Program-made: the position numbers and the translations under genes
NCBI GenBank assembly: GCA_037074615.1
Contig: CM073562.1
Location: forward strand, 6,867,001 to 6,931,000
DNA: 64,000 nucleotides
Reading direction: 5' to 3'
Source: Leucaena leucocephala
Lineage: Eukaryota > Streptophyta > Magnoliopsida > Fabales > Fabaceae
Notes under the pieces: generated by a model
Seen by the model: only the letters and a program-made list of their open reading frames with translations
Told to the model about the DNA's origin: nothing
The model's database searches: none
Shown: piece by piece, positions 11,906 to 23,436 of the stretch
Position numbering within the stretch: position 1 is the first letter of the stretch
Layout: every line of letters starts with the position of its first letter

Positions 11906-12550
11906 GGATTCTATTTAACTTACAAAGTTTCTTTCAAGATTTCTTCAGCATTCATCTTCTCAAAATAGTTATTCTTTAATATGTTTTGATTATTAAAATT
12001 ACTAACTTAAGCATTGGAGTGTATAGTTCAATTTTTACAGGATGCTCTGTTACAGAATTGAAAAAATAGAACTAAATAGAGGGTAGATCAATTGAACATT
12101 TAATTGACAGAGGGTAGATTAATTGAACATTTAATCGACTAATCTATTCTAAACTGTGAGAGACGTTGTTTTACAATCAACCTCATTTCTTTAAAACTCA
12201 AGGCATCCATACAATTAAGGGGGAGTTTTCCTTTCAATGTTATGATATATAGCAAATGGTTCGAAAGGAAAAACATTCAAATGAGCATTCAGAGTTGCTA
12301 AAGGTGGTTGCTAGAGTTACAAGTTAAACTTTCTTTGTTACTGACCTGAAGCAACAAAAGAAGATCACTATAACATCGTGCTAAAATCAAATAAGCATCT
12401 CTAAACTTTCTTCATTTAAACTTGTTGCTTCAATTTCTTTCATTCTTCAAACTTTTACGTCATGCTTCTGTTTACTTGATATACTTCAAACTTTTTTGCT
12501 GATGACAAATAGGGGAGAACAAATTACTTTTTTTTAATGATTTGCCATCA

Positions 12551-12566
12551 TCAAAAAGGGGGAGAT
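12551..12566 (+). other. Copia-1 polypurine tract
   Basis: tcaaaaagggggagat lies immediately before the TGTTGAAAAA start of the 3' LTR, the expected place and composition for plus-strand priming. Confidence 0.85.
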
Positions 12567-14309
12567 TGTTGAAAAATATATATTTGATGATGTCAAATAG
12601 CAAAAAATCTTAAGTGACACTAAGAATGACTTAAAGCTACTAGAAATAATTTCATTTGTTGGACCATTCTAAAAGTTTGATTAATAATATGTTTTGGACA
12701 AAGCATGTTTTTGAAAAACAGAGTACTAGATTCTTTTCTGTGCTCAAACATTGTCAAAAAAATATTTTCAAAAAAGATTTTGCAATTAAAAATTGTTAAA
12801 AGAGGAACTTTGTTAAGTTAATCCATTAGTTATTTGATTATTGATAATTAATCTATTAGTTAATCGATTAATAACAATTAATCGATTAGATGACAGATTA
12901 ATGTAAAGGAAGTATTTTGTTTTACAAAGGAAAATCAATTAAATAATTAGTTAATCAATTAATTGTAATTAATCGATTGGTTAATTGATTAATATAGTGA
13001 AAATAAATTTTCTCTTAAACAAAGATATTACTAATAATTAATTGGTTAATAAATTAATTTATATTAATATGTTAGTTGTTCGATTAATCAGTGAAGTATC
13101 AATTTTATGAAATTTAAATATAAATAATTAATCGATTAGTTAATCGATTAAGTTACATTAACAGATTAATTGTTCGACTAATTTGTGTTGAAAATACTTT
13201 CTAAATCAATTATTCCAGACACATTAATCAACTAGATATTTATTTAACTTATATTAATCGATTAACTTGAGGAATTTCATAAATTTGAAATATATTTCTA
13301 TTTTAGACTACAAACTGAGTTTCATATTTCATATAATTGATTTAAGTGATAGCATGCCTATGCTTTTCATTATGCATCTTTTCAAATCCTTTATGAAACT
13401 TTCCTTGCTAGAATTACTATATATATGCTTGAATAATCATATCAGTGTGATGCTCTATTCTCTATTTCACACATTAATTGAACAGTGATCTAAATAATCG
13501 ATTAGATAATCGATTAATACAACATATATTTTCTGAATAGCCATCCAAATTTGATTATGAACTTAATCTTTGATAACTAGTTATTTATTAATAGTTTATA
13601 TACTCAATTAATGCTTTAACAACTAATGGATCCTTTGATGAGTGTATTTAGAAAATGCTACGAATTCAAAATGATGAAGGCTACTCACAACGAAAACTTT
13701 CTACTTCTAACAATGCATTAAATGCATACCTACTCCTCAGCAAGCACCCATGCCTTCACTTCAATGGTTACAAATCTGAGTCTAAAGGCTACAACTGAAG
13801 TAAATGTTATTTAAGGACTCAGCATTGAATGAATGAAGCAACCAACTGACTAAATCAACTTATAAATTTATTACATTCTCAGCTTTCTTCATTCTCTATA
13901 TAACCTAAAATTATTAAGCTTTAGTGTGTATCACCATATATACTCTTTGAGAGAGATGGTCAAAACTTTTCTTTCATTCTTTATATTAGCTTAAGAGATT
14001 AGTTCTCTTAAGGTGAGATTATACCCTTATAGGGAATTTGAGGGAGTCAATTGATGTACTGAAGGCCCTAAGAGCCTATTAAAATCTTGGAGAATAGTTT
14101 AAATCTCAAAAGGCCTCTGAGGACTAGACATAGGATAAGATTTTGGTCTAAACCAATATAAACTATTTTGTGTTCCCTCTGGCAAATCTCTCTGAACTTT
14201 ACTCTATTTCATCAATCATGTTCTTGGTTTCTGTTTAGTTTAAATTTTTGTTAAATTCTCTAAAACACTCAATTCACCCCCTCTTGGGTCTATATGCCTA
14301 AAACTAACA
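12567..14309 (+). repeat. Copia-1 3' LTR (full length, 1743 bp)
   Basis: Runs from tgttgaaaaa to aaactaaca. The first third is packed with ATTAATCGATTA palindromes; the remainder matches the truncated 5' LTR at 4086-5208. No clean target duplication can be read because the 5' end is missing. Confidence 0.92.
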
Positions 14310-16033
14310 GTTTAGATGTCATGCATATTGAGAAAAATGTGTGTGACAATGAGTTGTCTATGTTGTTCAATGAGCCTAGAAAGTATAAAGATCATCTTAT
14401 AGCTAAGAAAGATTTATGAGCCTTGGGAATTCGCGAACAGTCTTGGCCAGATGATAATGACAAGTTTCAGCCAGCTAAGTATACTTTGACTAAGTAGAAC
14501 AAGGCTATCTTCCTTTCAACACTGAAGAACATCAAAGTTCCTGATGGATACTCTAGTAACATATCAAGATGTATCAATCTCCAGTCTAGAAAGGTTTTTG
14601 GGTTAAAGAGTCATGACTCGTATATTCTGATGCAATAGATCCTGCCTCTAGCTTTAAGACACATGTTTCCTCCTGATATATCTGTGGTATTGGTGGAGTT
14701 GTGTTCTTTTTTCAGGAAGTTTGTGCAAAGGTCTTGATACCTCAAGAACTCAATTAGTTGCAGAAAAACAATATTCTTACATTGTGTTACTTGGAGATGA
14801 TATTTTGTCCATCCTTTTTCACTGTCATGGTTCACTTGGTGGTCCACCTTGTTCTAGAAGCAAAGCTTGCTTGCCCAGTTTAATATCACTAGATACACCC
14901 TATTGAGAGGCATGAGAAACTTTATCTCTTCATATTTTATTTAATACTTGTGATTCCACAACATGCATAGTTGTTTATTGAATGTGACACTGCAAATTTT
15001 TGGAAAAACTAAAAACCTATGTTCATAATAAGGCGTGGCCAGAGGGGTCAATAGCATAAGGTTATTCAGGGGATGAGGTCCTAACTTTTTGTTCAAGGTA
15101 CTTTGATGACATGGATATGTCTTTTAACTGCCCATGTAGCGTTGATAATTCTCTTCCTCGTCCTACCATGTCAAGTGATTTGTTCCTTCCTATTAGGAAA
15201 CATGTTAGAGGATATGAGTTCTCCAAACTGACTCCTACAGAGAAACTAGAAGTACATAAACATACTCTAATAAATTGCAGCCAAGTTGAACCTTTTCTCT
15301 ATAAGTATATATACCTAAATTAAATACACGCTATTTTGTATACTTGTAATTCAATTTATTTATCTCTACCGCTTATAAAACAAAGTACACTTCATTCTAT
15401 TGTATAGGGATTATAGAAGACATGTTAGGCGCCAGCTATGAGTACATGGGCAAACTTCTATTGAGGATGATAAAAGAGTCCACTTAGAGTTTCTTGATTG
15501 GTTTACACGATGAATGCAAATACTGTAGACCTTATACAACCGAATTCAAAAATCTTTCACTCGACCCGTTAGACCATGTGAGAAGGTATACCACAAATAA
15601 TGTTAATGGGTTCAAGTTCTATATAGTTGCCCGTGACAAGGGATTGCTCATGTAAAACTCCCGAGTTTATGGCATATTTGGGATGAGGAGTTATGCTAAC
15701 AACAATAACGGTGACATAAGAGACGTCACTTATTACAGAAAGCTTATTGACATCGTTGAGCTAAGTTACCAGCTTTTCACCGTAACTCTTTTCAAGTGCT
15801 CTTAGGCAAACACGACATCTTCATGGGGACTTATTGTTGATGACTTAGGCATCACATCTATCAATTTTTTTAGGCTCATTCATACAGGTGAATCTAAAGA
15901 TGATAAGACGTTCATTCTGGCACATGGGGTGCACCACGTTTATATGTGGAGGATAAGAAGCATAAAGATTGAAATATGGAGGTTCACTGCTTACGACATT
16001 GAGTATTTCTAACCGAAGAATTTTAGAAACTTC
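14310..16033 (+). pseudogene. CACTA transposase TNP2, middle portion with DUF4218- and DUF4216-like parts
   Basis: Continues the transposase interrupted at 4085. LDVMHIEKNVCDN begins at 14312, the hallmark block of the TNP2 core. DNDKFQPAKYTLTK, NIKVPDGYSSNISRCI, GLKSHDSYILMQ (about 14603-14637) and LPLALRHM follow, then a DUF4218-like stretch to about 15300 (SKLTPTEKLEVHKHTLINC, VEPFLYKYI). A DUF4216-like C-terminal part lies at about 15750-16030 (VTLFKCS, INFFRLIHTGESKDDKTFILA, split by stops). Some 60-80 residues expected between the NHRF-like end at 4075 and this restart are missing, which fits a deletion at the copia-1 left edge. Inactive. Confidence 0.9.
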
Positions 16034-17693
16034 TGTTAGAAATCGTGCCCTAGGGGCCAATCATTGTCTTATGAACATTATTGATTTATGAATTTATTAA
16101 TTGTGTTATCATATTATTTGCATGTTTACTGTGATGACCATCATTGGATAATTCATGATCTTATCCTAAATGTCTCTAGTCGGTCATCTATGCAGGAGCA
16201 GAGATGAAATAAAACTAGTATGACTTTGAAGATGTATAGAGATATAAATCAAAGTCATAGGAACATGTAAGAGTACATGGTGTTGGATCGACCCGCTATG
16301 AGAGAGCTACATGGGTTAGGTCATAAGCTTCTCTCATATACAAACCATGTCACTATGCCCTTTGACTTGAGATCATCATGGATTCCTACATGACAAACGC
16401 TCAGCTTTGACCTAGTCAAAAGTCACTTTTGACCGAGTGATCATAAAGACTATGTTTGGGCTTAGTGGTTTTTCATGCAAAGGAATGTGAATGGTCAAGA
16501 TGGAATTTGTCCCTCACATTTGTAGAGAGATACTACTGGGCCCCTCAATGAGTGAGTCTAAGAAATGTATGGCCATACTGTAATGGAAAGGTAGTTCCAT
16601 TTCTATAGTCAGACTACTCAGGGATCGAGAAAGTAACAGTTAGGAATAGGAGGATGACATTATCCATGCCTCATCCATGACAAAAATATCGCGTGACAGA
16701 AGGGACATGATATGGTTGTATGAAAGTTACATCGTTTAATGATCCTCATATGATTTGGGTAGTCGTTATATCTTACTAGAGACTGCTTGCGACTTGTGAG
16801 CCAGTATAGCAAATGGCCCACTGCCAACTTCATATGGGCCTACAGGGTCGCACATAAACTATCCTAACACGAGCTATGATGTCCAGATTCAATGAATGAT
16901 CTAGGGTGAATGTATGTATTTATTTATATTTATATTCATATATATATATAAATTCATATATATACATTATATATAAGAGATATATGATATTTAATTTATA
17001 AGGATAAATTAAATCTCTATCACATTTGAATTTGAAATTCAAATTGATATGATATCTCAAATTTGATTTATGAGAATAAATCAAATATAGTTCAGTCTTA
17101 TCTTTATTTTAAGTTAAATAAATAGGTGAATTAAATCTGTGGGATGGATTTAATATAAATATTATTTATTTAATTAGTTTCTTATCAAATTATACAATAT
17201 ATGATATTGTATTAATTTCAGAATTAATATAAGATTAACTCCAAAATCCAATTCGGTAGAGAAAAACGCATAGCATCCTATATATCTGATTTTAGGAGCT
17301 ATGTTTTGAAACATATAAAACACAGAAAGACCGAAGGGGAATTTGCAAAAAGGTTTGCATATAAGAAACTGCCGAAATAGAGACGGAGAGAACAAATTCT
17401 TGAGAAAGCCCTGGAGGGACAGGAAACGCTAGCACGTCATTCGTGGTTAGAACGCTGTTCGTGTGGATACCAATAGAGGAATCCGACCTGAGTCATCGAC
17501 TTCTTACGATCGGAAAGGGAGCACGAGCCGCAGAGAGAAGTTGTGAACGTCATGACTAGAAGCTGTGGAAGTCGCTGAGGAACACTGAGGGTAATGCTTC
17601 TTCCCAATTGACTTAAACACATACGGTAGATCCTAGCAAGGAATGGAAAAAATTTTAAGTTAATTTTCACTGCGTGTCTTCCAATTCCTTATA
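16034..17693 (+). repeat. Copia-2 5' LTR
   Basis: Begins tgttagaaatcgtgcc and ends aattccttata; the terminal CA of the family is TA here, a point change. Nearly colinear with 26106-27765. A dense (TA)n/ATATATAAAT region lies at about 16920-16985, the likely promoter zone. Confidence 0.95.
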
Positions 17694-17694
17694 G

Positions 17695-17706
17695 TGGTAT
17701 CAGAGC
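17695..17706 (+). other. Copia-2 primer-binding site
   Basis: tggtatcagagc, one base after the LTR end, is a perfect match to the usual initiator tRNA-Met site of plant copia elements. Confidence 0.92.
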
Positions 17707-18905
17707 TATGATGTTTTATCTTTAAGTTAGGCTTGATTGTTGATTCATATGATATGTGTTAGTCGTAGCTAATCATATAATATGCGTTGTATGTGTGACA
17801 TATAAGGGATCCGTGTTATGTATGACATAAAAGGAATCTAAAAGGGAATTAAAATCGGTGGTGATACGTTTTGATTTGATCAATTAACATAGATGGGGTC
17901 TAAGAAAATCAAATTCAGATTCGTGATTATTTATGAAACAAAAAAAAATTCTCGGGGCGCTACCCTTAGACCCCGCCCCCTAACCGGCTAGTGGGACCGC
18001 CCGCTAACCGGCTAGCGGGACCGCCGTGGCTACCTATTCGTAGCGCAACATAATTGTAACATATATTGTTTTGTGAATGTTTTAGTTTTGAAACATTAAT
18101 TGCCCATCAATTAAATCTGAATGTTGATTCTTGAATGCTTGGGTATGGTGAACAATATGACTCTAGATTGCAAGTGTTGTAATTTTTAAATACAGTCTGC
18201 ATGTTGTGCCTTCCTATATATACTCTCAATGTACCTTCTCTTCTCATCTCACTCCCCTCAAATGTTAAAAGATATTTCTATATGTAATTTTCCTCTTCTT
18301 ACTAGAGAGCTCCTCTCATTAGCTTGAGGGAACTTAGGATAGGTGAGCCATATTGTATCACGTTTAAATTATACATCTTATGATTATATCAGAAACATGC
18401 ATATTACTTATATGAGATACAAACTAAGAAGCATGCATTCTTATAAACCAGATAGTTAAATTAAGCCCTCTAAATGAAATCTTAAGTCATAATGCCGTCA
18501 ATTTATGAACACTTGTCAAAACCTCGATCGCTCAATTGTGGACTCCACCAAAGTGGGTGCTTTTGAGTTATCTTGGGGAGATAAGCAAGAGTAATGGTGC
18601 TACTCTCATATATTTATTATTGTTTGATTTAATTGAGATTAACAAAATGATTTTGGGTCTTAAGGCATTAGATGGGATTAAAAACATGATAGATCATATG
18701 ATGATAGAATAACATGAACATCTAAGAGTTACATTTGATGTAATTGGTAAAGGTGTTACCTACCTAAATAACTTAATTTAAGCGTCCTGCCAAAGCGGAC
18801 TTAAGTTTGAGCCAAATATGGATCTTAGCCCACTAACTATTGCATTGAGGGTTGTTTATTTAGTGAGAGGTTGCTAATTAAATTGCATATTTTAATTGTA
18901 GAATC
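17707..18905 (+). other. Copia-2 untranslated leader with a GC-rich twin hairpin
   Basis: About 1.2 kb between the primer-binding site and the gag ATG. It has no long reading frame. Within AT-rich sequence there is a GC-rich island at about 17950-18045 holding two copies of CTAACCGGCTAG(C/T)GGGACCGCC. The second copy forms a perfect 6-bp stem CCGCTA/TAGCGG around the loop accggc (18001-18018). Confidence 0.75.
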
Positions 18906-21900
18906 ATGACGACTAGTAATACTGCTACATTATCACTGCGATCTTTCCTTGAGAAGGACAAACTCAATGGGACAAACTTTCTTGACTAGTTTAGGAACTT
19001 GAGAATTGTTCTCAAGCAGGAAAGAAAGGCGCATGTCCTAGATCAACCCATTCCTGAGGAGCTAGCGGCCAATGCTCCTAGAGCTCAGAGAGATGCTTAC
19101 ACGAAGCATAAGAAAGACTCTGTCGATGTGGGATACTTGATGCTAGCCACCATGGTTTCGGAGCTCCAAAGAGATCTGGAACACATGGAGGCTTATGAGA
19201 TTATTGTGCATCTTAAGGAAATGTTCCAGCAACAGGCAAGGCAAGATAGGTATGAGACCACTAAGGCCTTACATTCTTGCAAGATGGCTGAAGGTGCATC
19301 AATCAGTACTCATGTCTTAAAGATGAAAGGGTACATTGATCACCTTGAGAGGCTTGGATTTCCCATGAGCCAGGAGTTAGCTACGAATTTGATCTTGAAC
19401 TCACTCCTGGAAAGTTATGACCAGTTTGTCATGAACTACAACATGAACAACATGGAGAAATCTATTTCTAAACTGCATGGGATGCTTAAAACTGTTGAGC
19501 CGAGTCTTAAGAAGAAGCCCAGTACTGTTTTGATTGTTCAAAAAGGAAAGGTTATGAAAAAGAAAGGCAAAGGCAAGGGGAAGGGTCATGGCTCATCAGG
19601 TAAGACCAAAGAGTCAGGCAAGCCCGAAACCAAGCCTGCACCAAAGAAGGCAAAGCCTCCGAAGGAAGGATTCTGCTTATTCTGCAATGAACCTGGTCAT
19701 TGGAAGAGGAATTGCAAACTCTATCTCGAAGATCTGAAAAAGAACAAGAAGGATAGCGAGGCTATCACTTCAGGTATTTATGTTATAGATATTCATCTTT
19801 CTACTTCCACCTCATGGGTATTAGATACTGCATGTGGTTCTCATATTTGTACAAATGTGTAGGGACTAAAGGATAGTAGAAAGCTGAAAAAGGGTGAGGT
19901 TGACCTACGAGTTGGAAACAGAGCAAGGGTTGCTGCGTTAGCTGTAGGCACTTATGAATTAGTTCTGCCCACTGGGCTTTTGTTAGTTTTGAACAATTGC
20001 TATTATGTTCCTGCTTTAAGTAGTAACATTATTTCACTTTCTTATTTGGATAAGGAAGGTTTCACTTCTATTGCTAGGAATAGTAGATGTTATATTTATC
20101 ATAATGATGTTTTCTATACTCATGGTGATTTGCATGTTGATCATTACATATTAAATTTGGAACAACCCAATCATGGAAATATCTATAACATAACCGCTAA
20201 AAGGGTCAAACCAAATGATTTGAATCTGACATACCTCTGGCACTGTCGTCTGGGCCACATAAATAAGAAACGCATTTCCAAACTCCATCAAGATGGATTT
20301 CTCACTCATTTGATTTTGAATCATATGATACTTGCGAGTCTTGCTTGTTAGGAAAGATGACAAAGTCACCTTTCACTGGGTACAGTGAGAGGGCCACTAA
20401 TTTATTGGGCCTCATACATACAGATGTGTGTGGACCGATGAACACAAATGCCAGAGGAGGTTATTTGTACTTCATAACATTCATAGATGATTTCAGCAGA
20501 TATGGGTATATCTATATGATGAAACATAAATCTGAATCTTTTGAAAAGTTTAAAATATTTCAAAATAAAGTACAAAATTAGCTTGGCAAAATAATTAAAG
20601 CCCTTCGATCTAATCGAGGTGGTGAATATTTGAGCCAAGAGTTCATAGATCATCTTAGGAGTTGGGATAGTCTCACAATTGACTCCTCCAGGGAAACCAT
20701 AGTGGAATGGCATTTCTGAACGGAGGAATCAAACACTATTAGATATGGTTCGATCCATGATGAGTAGAACAGATCTTCCGCCCTCCTTTTGGGGCCATGC
20801 CCTAGAGACAGCTGTGTTCACACTCAATCGTGTTCCATCTAAGGAAATTGAAAAGACTCCATATGAGATATGGACTGGGAGGACGCCTAGTTTGTCTTTC
20901 CTCAAGATTTGGGGATGCGAGGTCTATGTTAAGCAACAAGCCTCAGACAAATTAGAGCCCAAATCCTCAAAGTGCCTTTTTGTGGGATATCCTAAGTAAA
21001 CTAAGGGATATTACGTCTACAACCCTGTTGATAACAAAGTGTTTATTGTCAGAAATGATATCTTTCTCGAACGAGAATTTATCTCTAAAAGAACCAGTGG
21101 GAGTAAGGTACACCTCGAAGAAGTTTGAGAGCCACAAGACACCATAGAACTACAAATGGAAAACAGAGAAGACTCACAACAAGTTGTTGAGACTCCTCAA
21201 GTCATGCATAGTCCACAGAAATCTAATAGGACACGACTTTAGCCTCAGAGATATGGATTTCTGATAGTCGTGATGTGCTGCTCATTGAGCATAATGAGCC
21301 GACTACCTATCGAGAAGCTATAGTGGGACCAAACTCTGAAAAATGGCTTAATGCCATGAAGTCTGAGATGCAATCCATGTACGACAATAAGGTTTGGACC
21401 TTAGTCGACCCGCCTGAAGGTGTAAAAAATGTCGGGTGCAAGTGGGTTTTTAAGGAGAAAACTGACATAGATGGCAATATAAATGTCTTCAAGGCACAAC
21501 TGGTTGCAAAAGGATTTACTCAAACTCATGGTGTGGACTATGATAAGACCTTTTCCCCAGTTGCAATGGCCAGATCAATCAGAATCCTCTTTGCCATAGC
21601 AGCATATTATGACTATGAAATCTGGCAGATGGACGTCAAGACATCCTTCCTTAATGGGAAGCTCCTTGAGGATGTGTACATGACACAACCTGAAGGGTTT
21701 GTGCGTTCTGAAGACTCTGGTAAAGTGTACAAGCTTTAAAGGTTCATTTATGGACTGAAGCAAGCCTCTCGGAGTTGGAATCATCGTTTTGATGAAGTAG
21801 TCAAAGAGTTTGGATTTCTTCAAAATATTGATGAACCTTGTGTGTACAAGAAGGTTAGTGGGAGCACAGTTATATTTTTGGTACTCTATGTCGATGACAT

Positions 21901-22134
21901 CCTACTTATTGGGAATGACATTCCTACCTTGCAGATTGTCAAGTCTTGGTTAGGAAAGTCTTTCTCGATGAAAGAATTGGGTGAAGCCACCTACATCCTA
22001 AGAATCAGAATCTATAGAGATAGATCTAAAAGACTTCTAAGACTCAGTCAGAGTACATACATAGACAAAATACTGCATAGGTTCAGTATGCACGAATCAA
22101 AGAGGGGTTTCATACCCATGTCTCATGGTAGTCA
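18906..22134 (+). pseudogene. Copia-2 gag-pol, first part (gag, protease, integrase, RT)
   Basis: ATG at 18906 starts gag (MTTSNTATLSLRSFLEKDKL). Codon 28 is TAG (18987-18989) where family members have Trp. Gag continues to a Lys-rich tract and a CCHC knuckle CLFCNEPGHWKRNC (about 19674-19715). The protease motif is WVLDTACGSHIC (about 19816-19851); a second stop lies at 19860-19862. The integrase zinc-binding part is LWHCRLGHINKKRISKLH (about 20236-20289); the core includes LIHTDVCGPM, ITFIDDFSRYGYIY and SNRGGEYLSQEF, then MVRSMMSRTDLPPSFWGHAL (20745-20804). RT has KWVFKEKTDIDGN, QLVAKGFTQTHGVDY, IWQMDVKTSFLNG and the catalytic LVLYVDDILLIGND (about 21878-21919). At least six in-frame stops and about three frameshifts (near 20300, 20650-20740 and 21250) abolish translation. 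Confidence 0.93.
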
Positions 22135-22260
22135 TGTCATATCCCCAATTTGCTGACCTGATGTACCTGTACAGTTTATCTACAATGGATATAAGATTAT
22201 TAGAATAAACTGTATCAAATTGCGAAAAGAAAGGGAAGGATTAATAACTAAGGAAAGAAT

Positions 22261-22410
22261 AGGGACCAAAATGCAAATTGAAAAGTTTGAAGACAAAAAG
22301 TTGAAGCAGAAATAAAAGGAGGGACCTTAATGCAATTAATGAAAAGTTCAGGGACTAAAGTGCAATTATTCAAAAGTTAAGAGACCTAAATGTAAATATG
22401 GAAAAGTTGA
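22261..22410 (+). repeat. 30-bp repeats in the gypsy-type LTR
   Basis: Units beginning at 22261, 22321, 22351 and 22381 share (A)GGGACC-AAATGCAA-T--GAAAAGTT-A. A degenerate unit fills 22291-22320, so five units keep a 30-base phase. Confidence 0.75.
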
Positions 22411-23428
22411 GCCAAAACAGGCCAAAAATGCCCGAAATTATATCAGACCCAAATTTTACCAGTAGATAGACAAAAATATTCTGGTCAGTTTAACGCAACA
22501 CACAATTTTGATTTGAGGTCCCGATTAATTGATATAAATTTCTGAAGTCGGAAAGAATTATTACAGTATTTTTCAGATCTCATAATCAGATGAGACCTTA
22601 TAGAAAATTCATATATTTAATATATGAATTTATAAAATTAAGAGAGTCAGAAAAGGAATCCTGTAGAAACCATACGGGATTTTACAGTGAAATAAAATAC
22701 CCGATAAATAGGATCGGGGGAGCTATAGTGTGAATTGGGCCATAAAGAAAATACAGACAATAAGCCCATACTGAGCCCCAAATGGCGCCATCATGAGCCC
22801 ATTAAGGTGACTGGACAGTTTATGTGGGCCAGAGACCAGAGCAGTCCAGGAAAAGTGAGAAATTACGAAAATGCCCATGGATGCCCATATTGTGCCAGTG
22901 ATGGATGGAGGTCATTTTGATCATTATGGACAGGCCAAAAACATGTTACATGATATAAATATGATTAATTAGAGCCAGTATATGCCATAAGGCAGTACAG
23001 AGAGGGGTGAAATGGCAATTATGCCCTTAGGGTCAGTACAGTGCACGAAAAGACACCAAGGGTATTTTGGTCATTTCCCAATGGATGGATGGTAGATAAA
23101 TACTTAGTATAACATTCTCAATGATATGAGAAGCCTAGACATTAATTTCCAGGATAGAATACATATCCTGGTATATTATAAAAAAATTAGGAACAGAACA
23201 CAGTCCGGTTATTGTGAAACTGCACTGATCGGTACCAGATTGGATTGGAATTTCTCCAGAAGGTTCCTTGCATGGGCAGCACGCCACCTAACCCTCTTAG
23301 GTGTCCCATGAGCTATCCCACATGATGTCATAATTATTCTTTTTAGAAAAAGTTAAATCCAAGATTAAATGTGAGCCCTTAGATCAAATAGTAACCAAAT
23401 TAATCTTGGCCATCCATTCCAAATTTTC

Positions 23429-23436
23429 TATAAATA
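23429..23436 (+). promoter_or_regulatory. TATA box in the gypsy-type LTR
   Basis: tataaata followed by a C-rich stretch (ccccctcatttcag). This is the usual appearance of the U3/R junction in plant LTRs, so transcription probably began about 25-35 bases downstream. Confidence 0.6.

Larger units (their letters stand above)
4086..14309 (+). mobile_element. Copia-1: Ty1/copia LTR retrotransposon (SIRE/Maximus-like), 5' truncated
   Basis: Two related LTRs flank a decayed gag-pol in copia order (gag, protease, integrase, RT, RNase H). The primer-binding site follows the left LTR and a polypurine tract precedes the right LTR. The left LTR lacks about 630 bases present at the start of the right LTR, and its left edge abuts the interrupted TNP2 gene directly. 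TNP2 sequence resumes one base after the right LTR. The SIRE/Maximus assignment rests on the long LTRs, on their CAATTCACCCCC(T)CTTGGG-like ends and on the gag sequence, and is an inference. The element itself was later entered by a solo LTR at 9086-11048. Confidence 0.92.
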
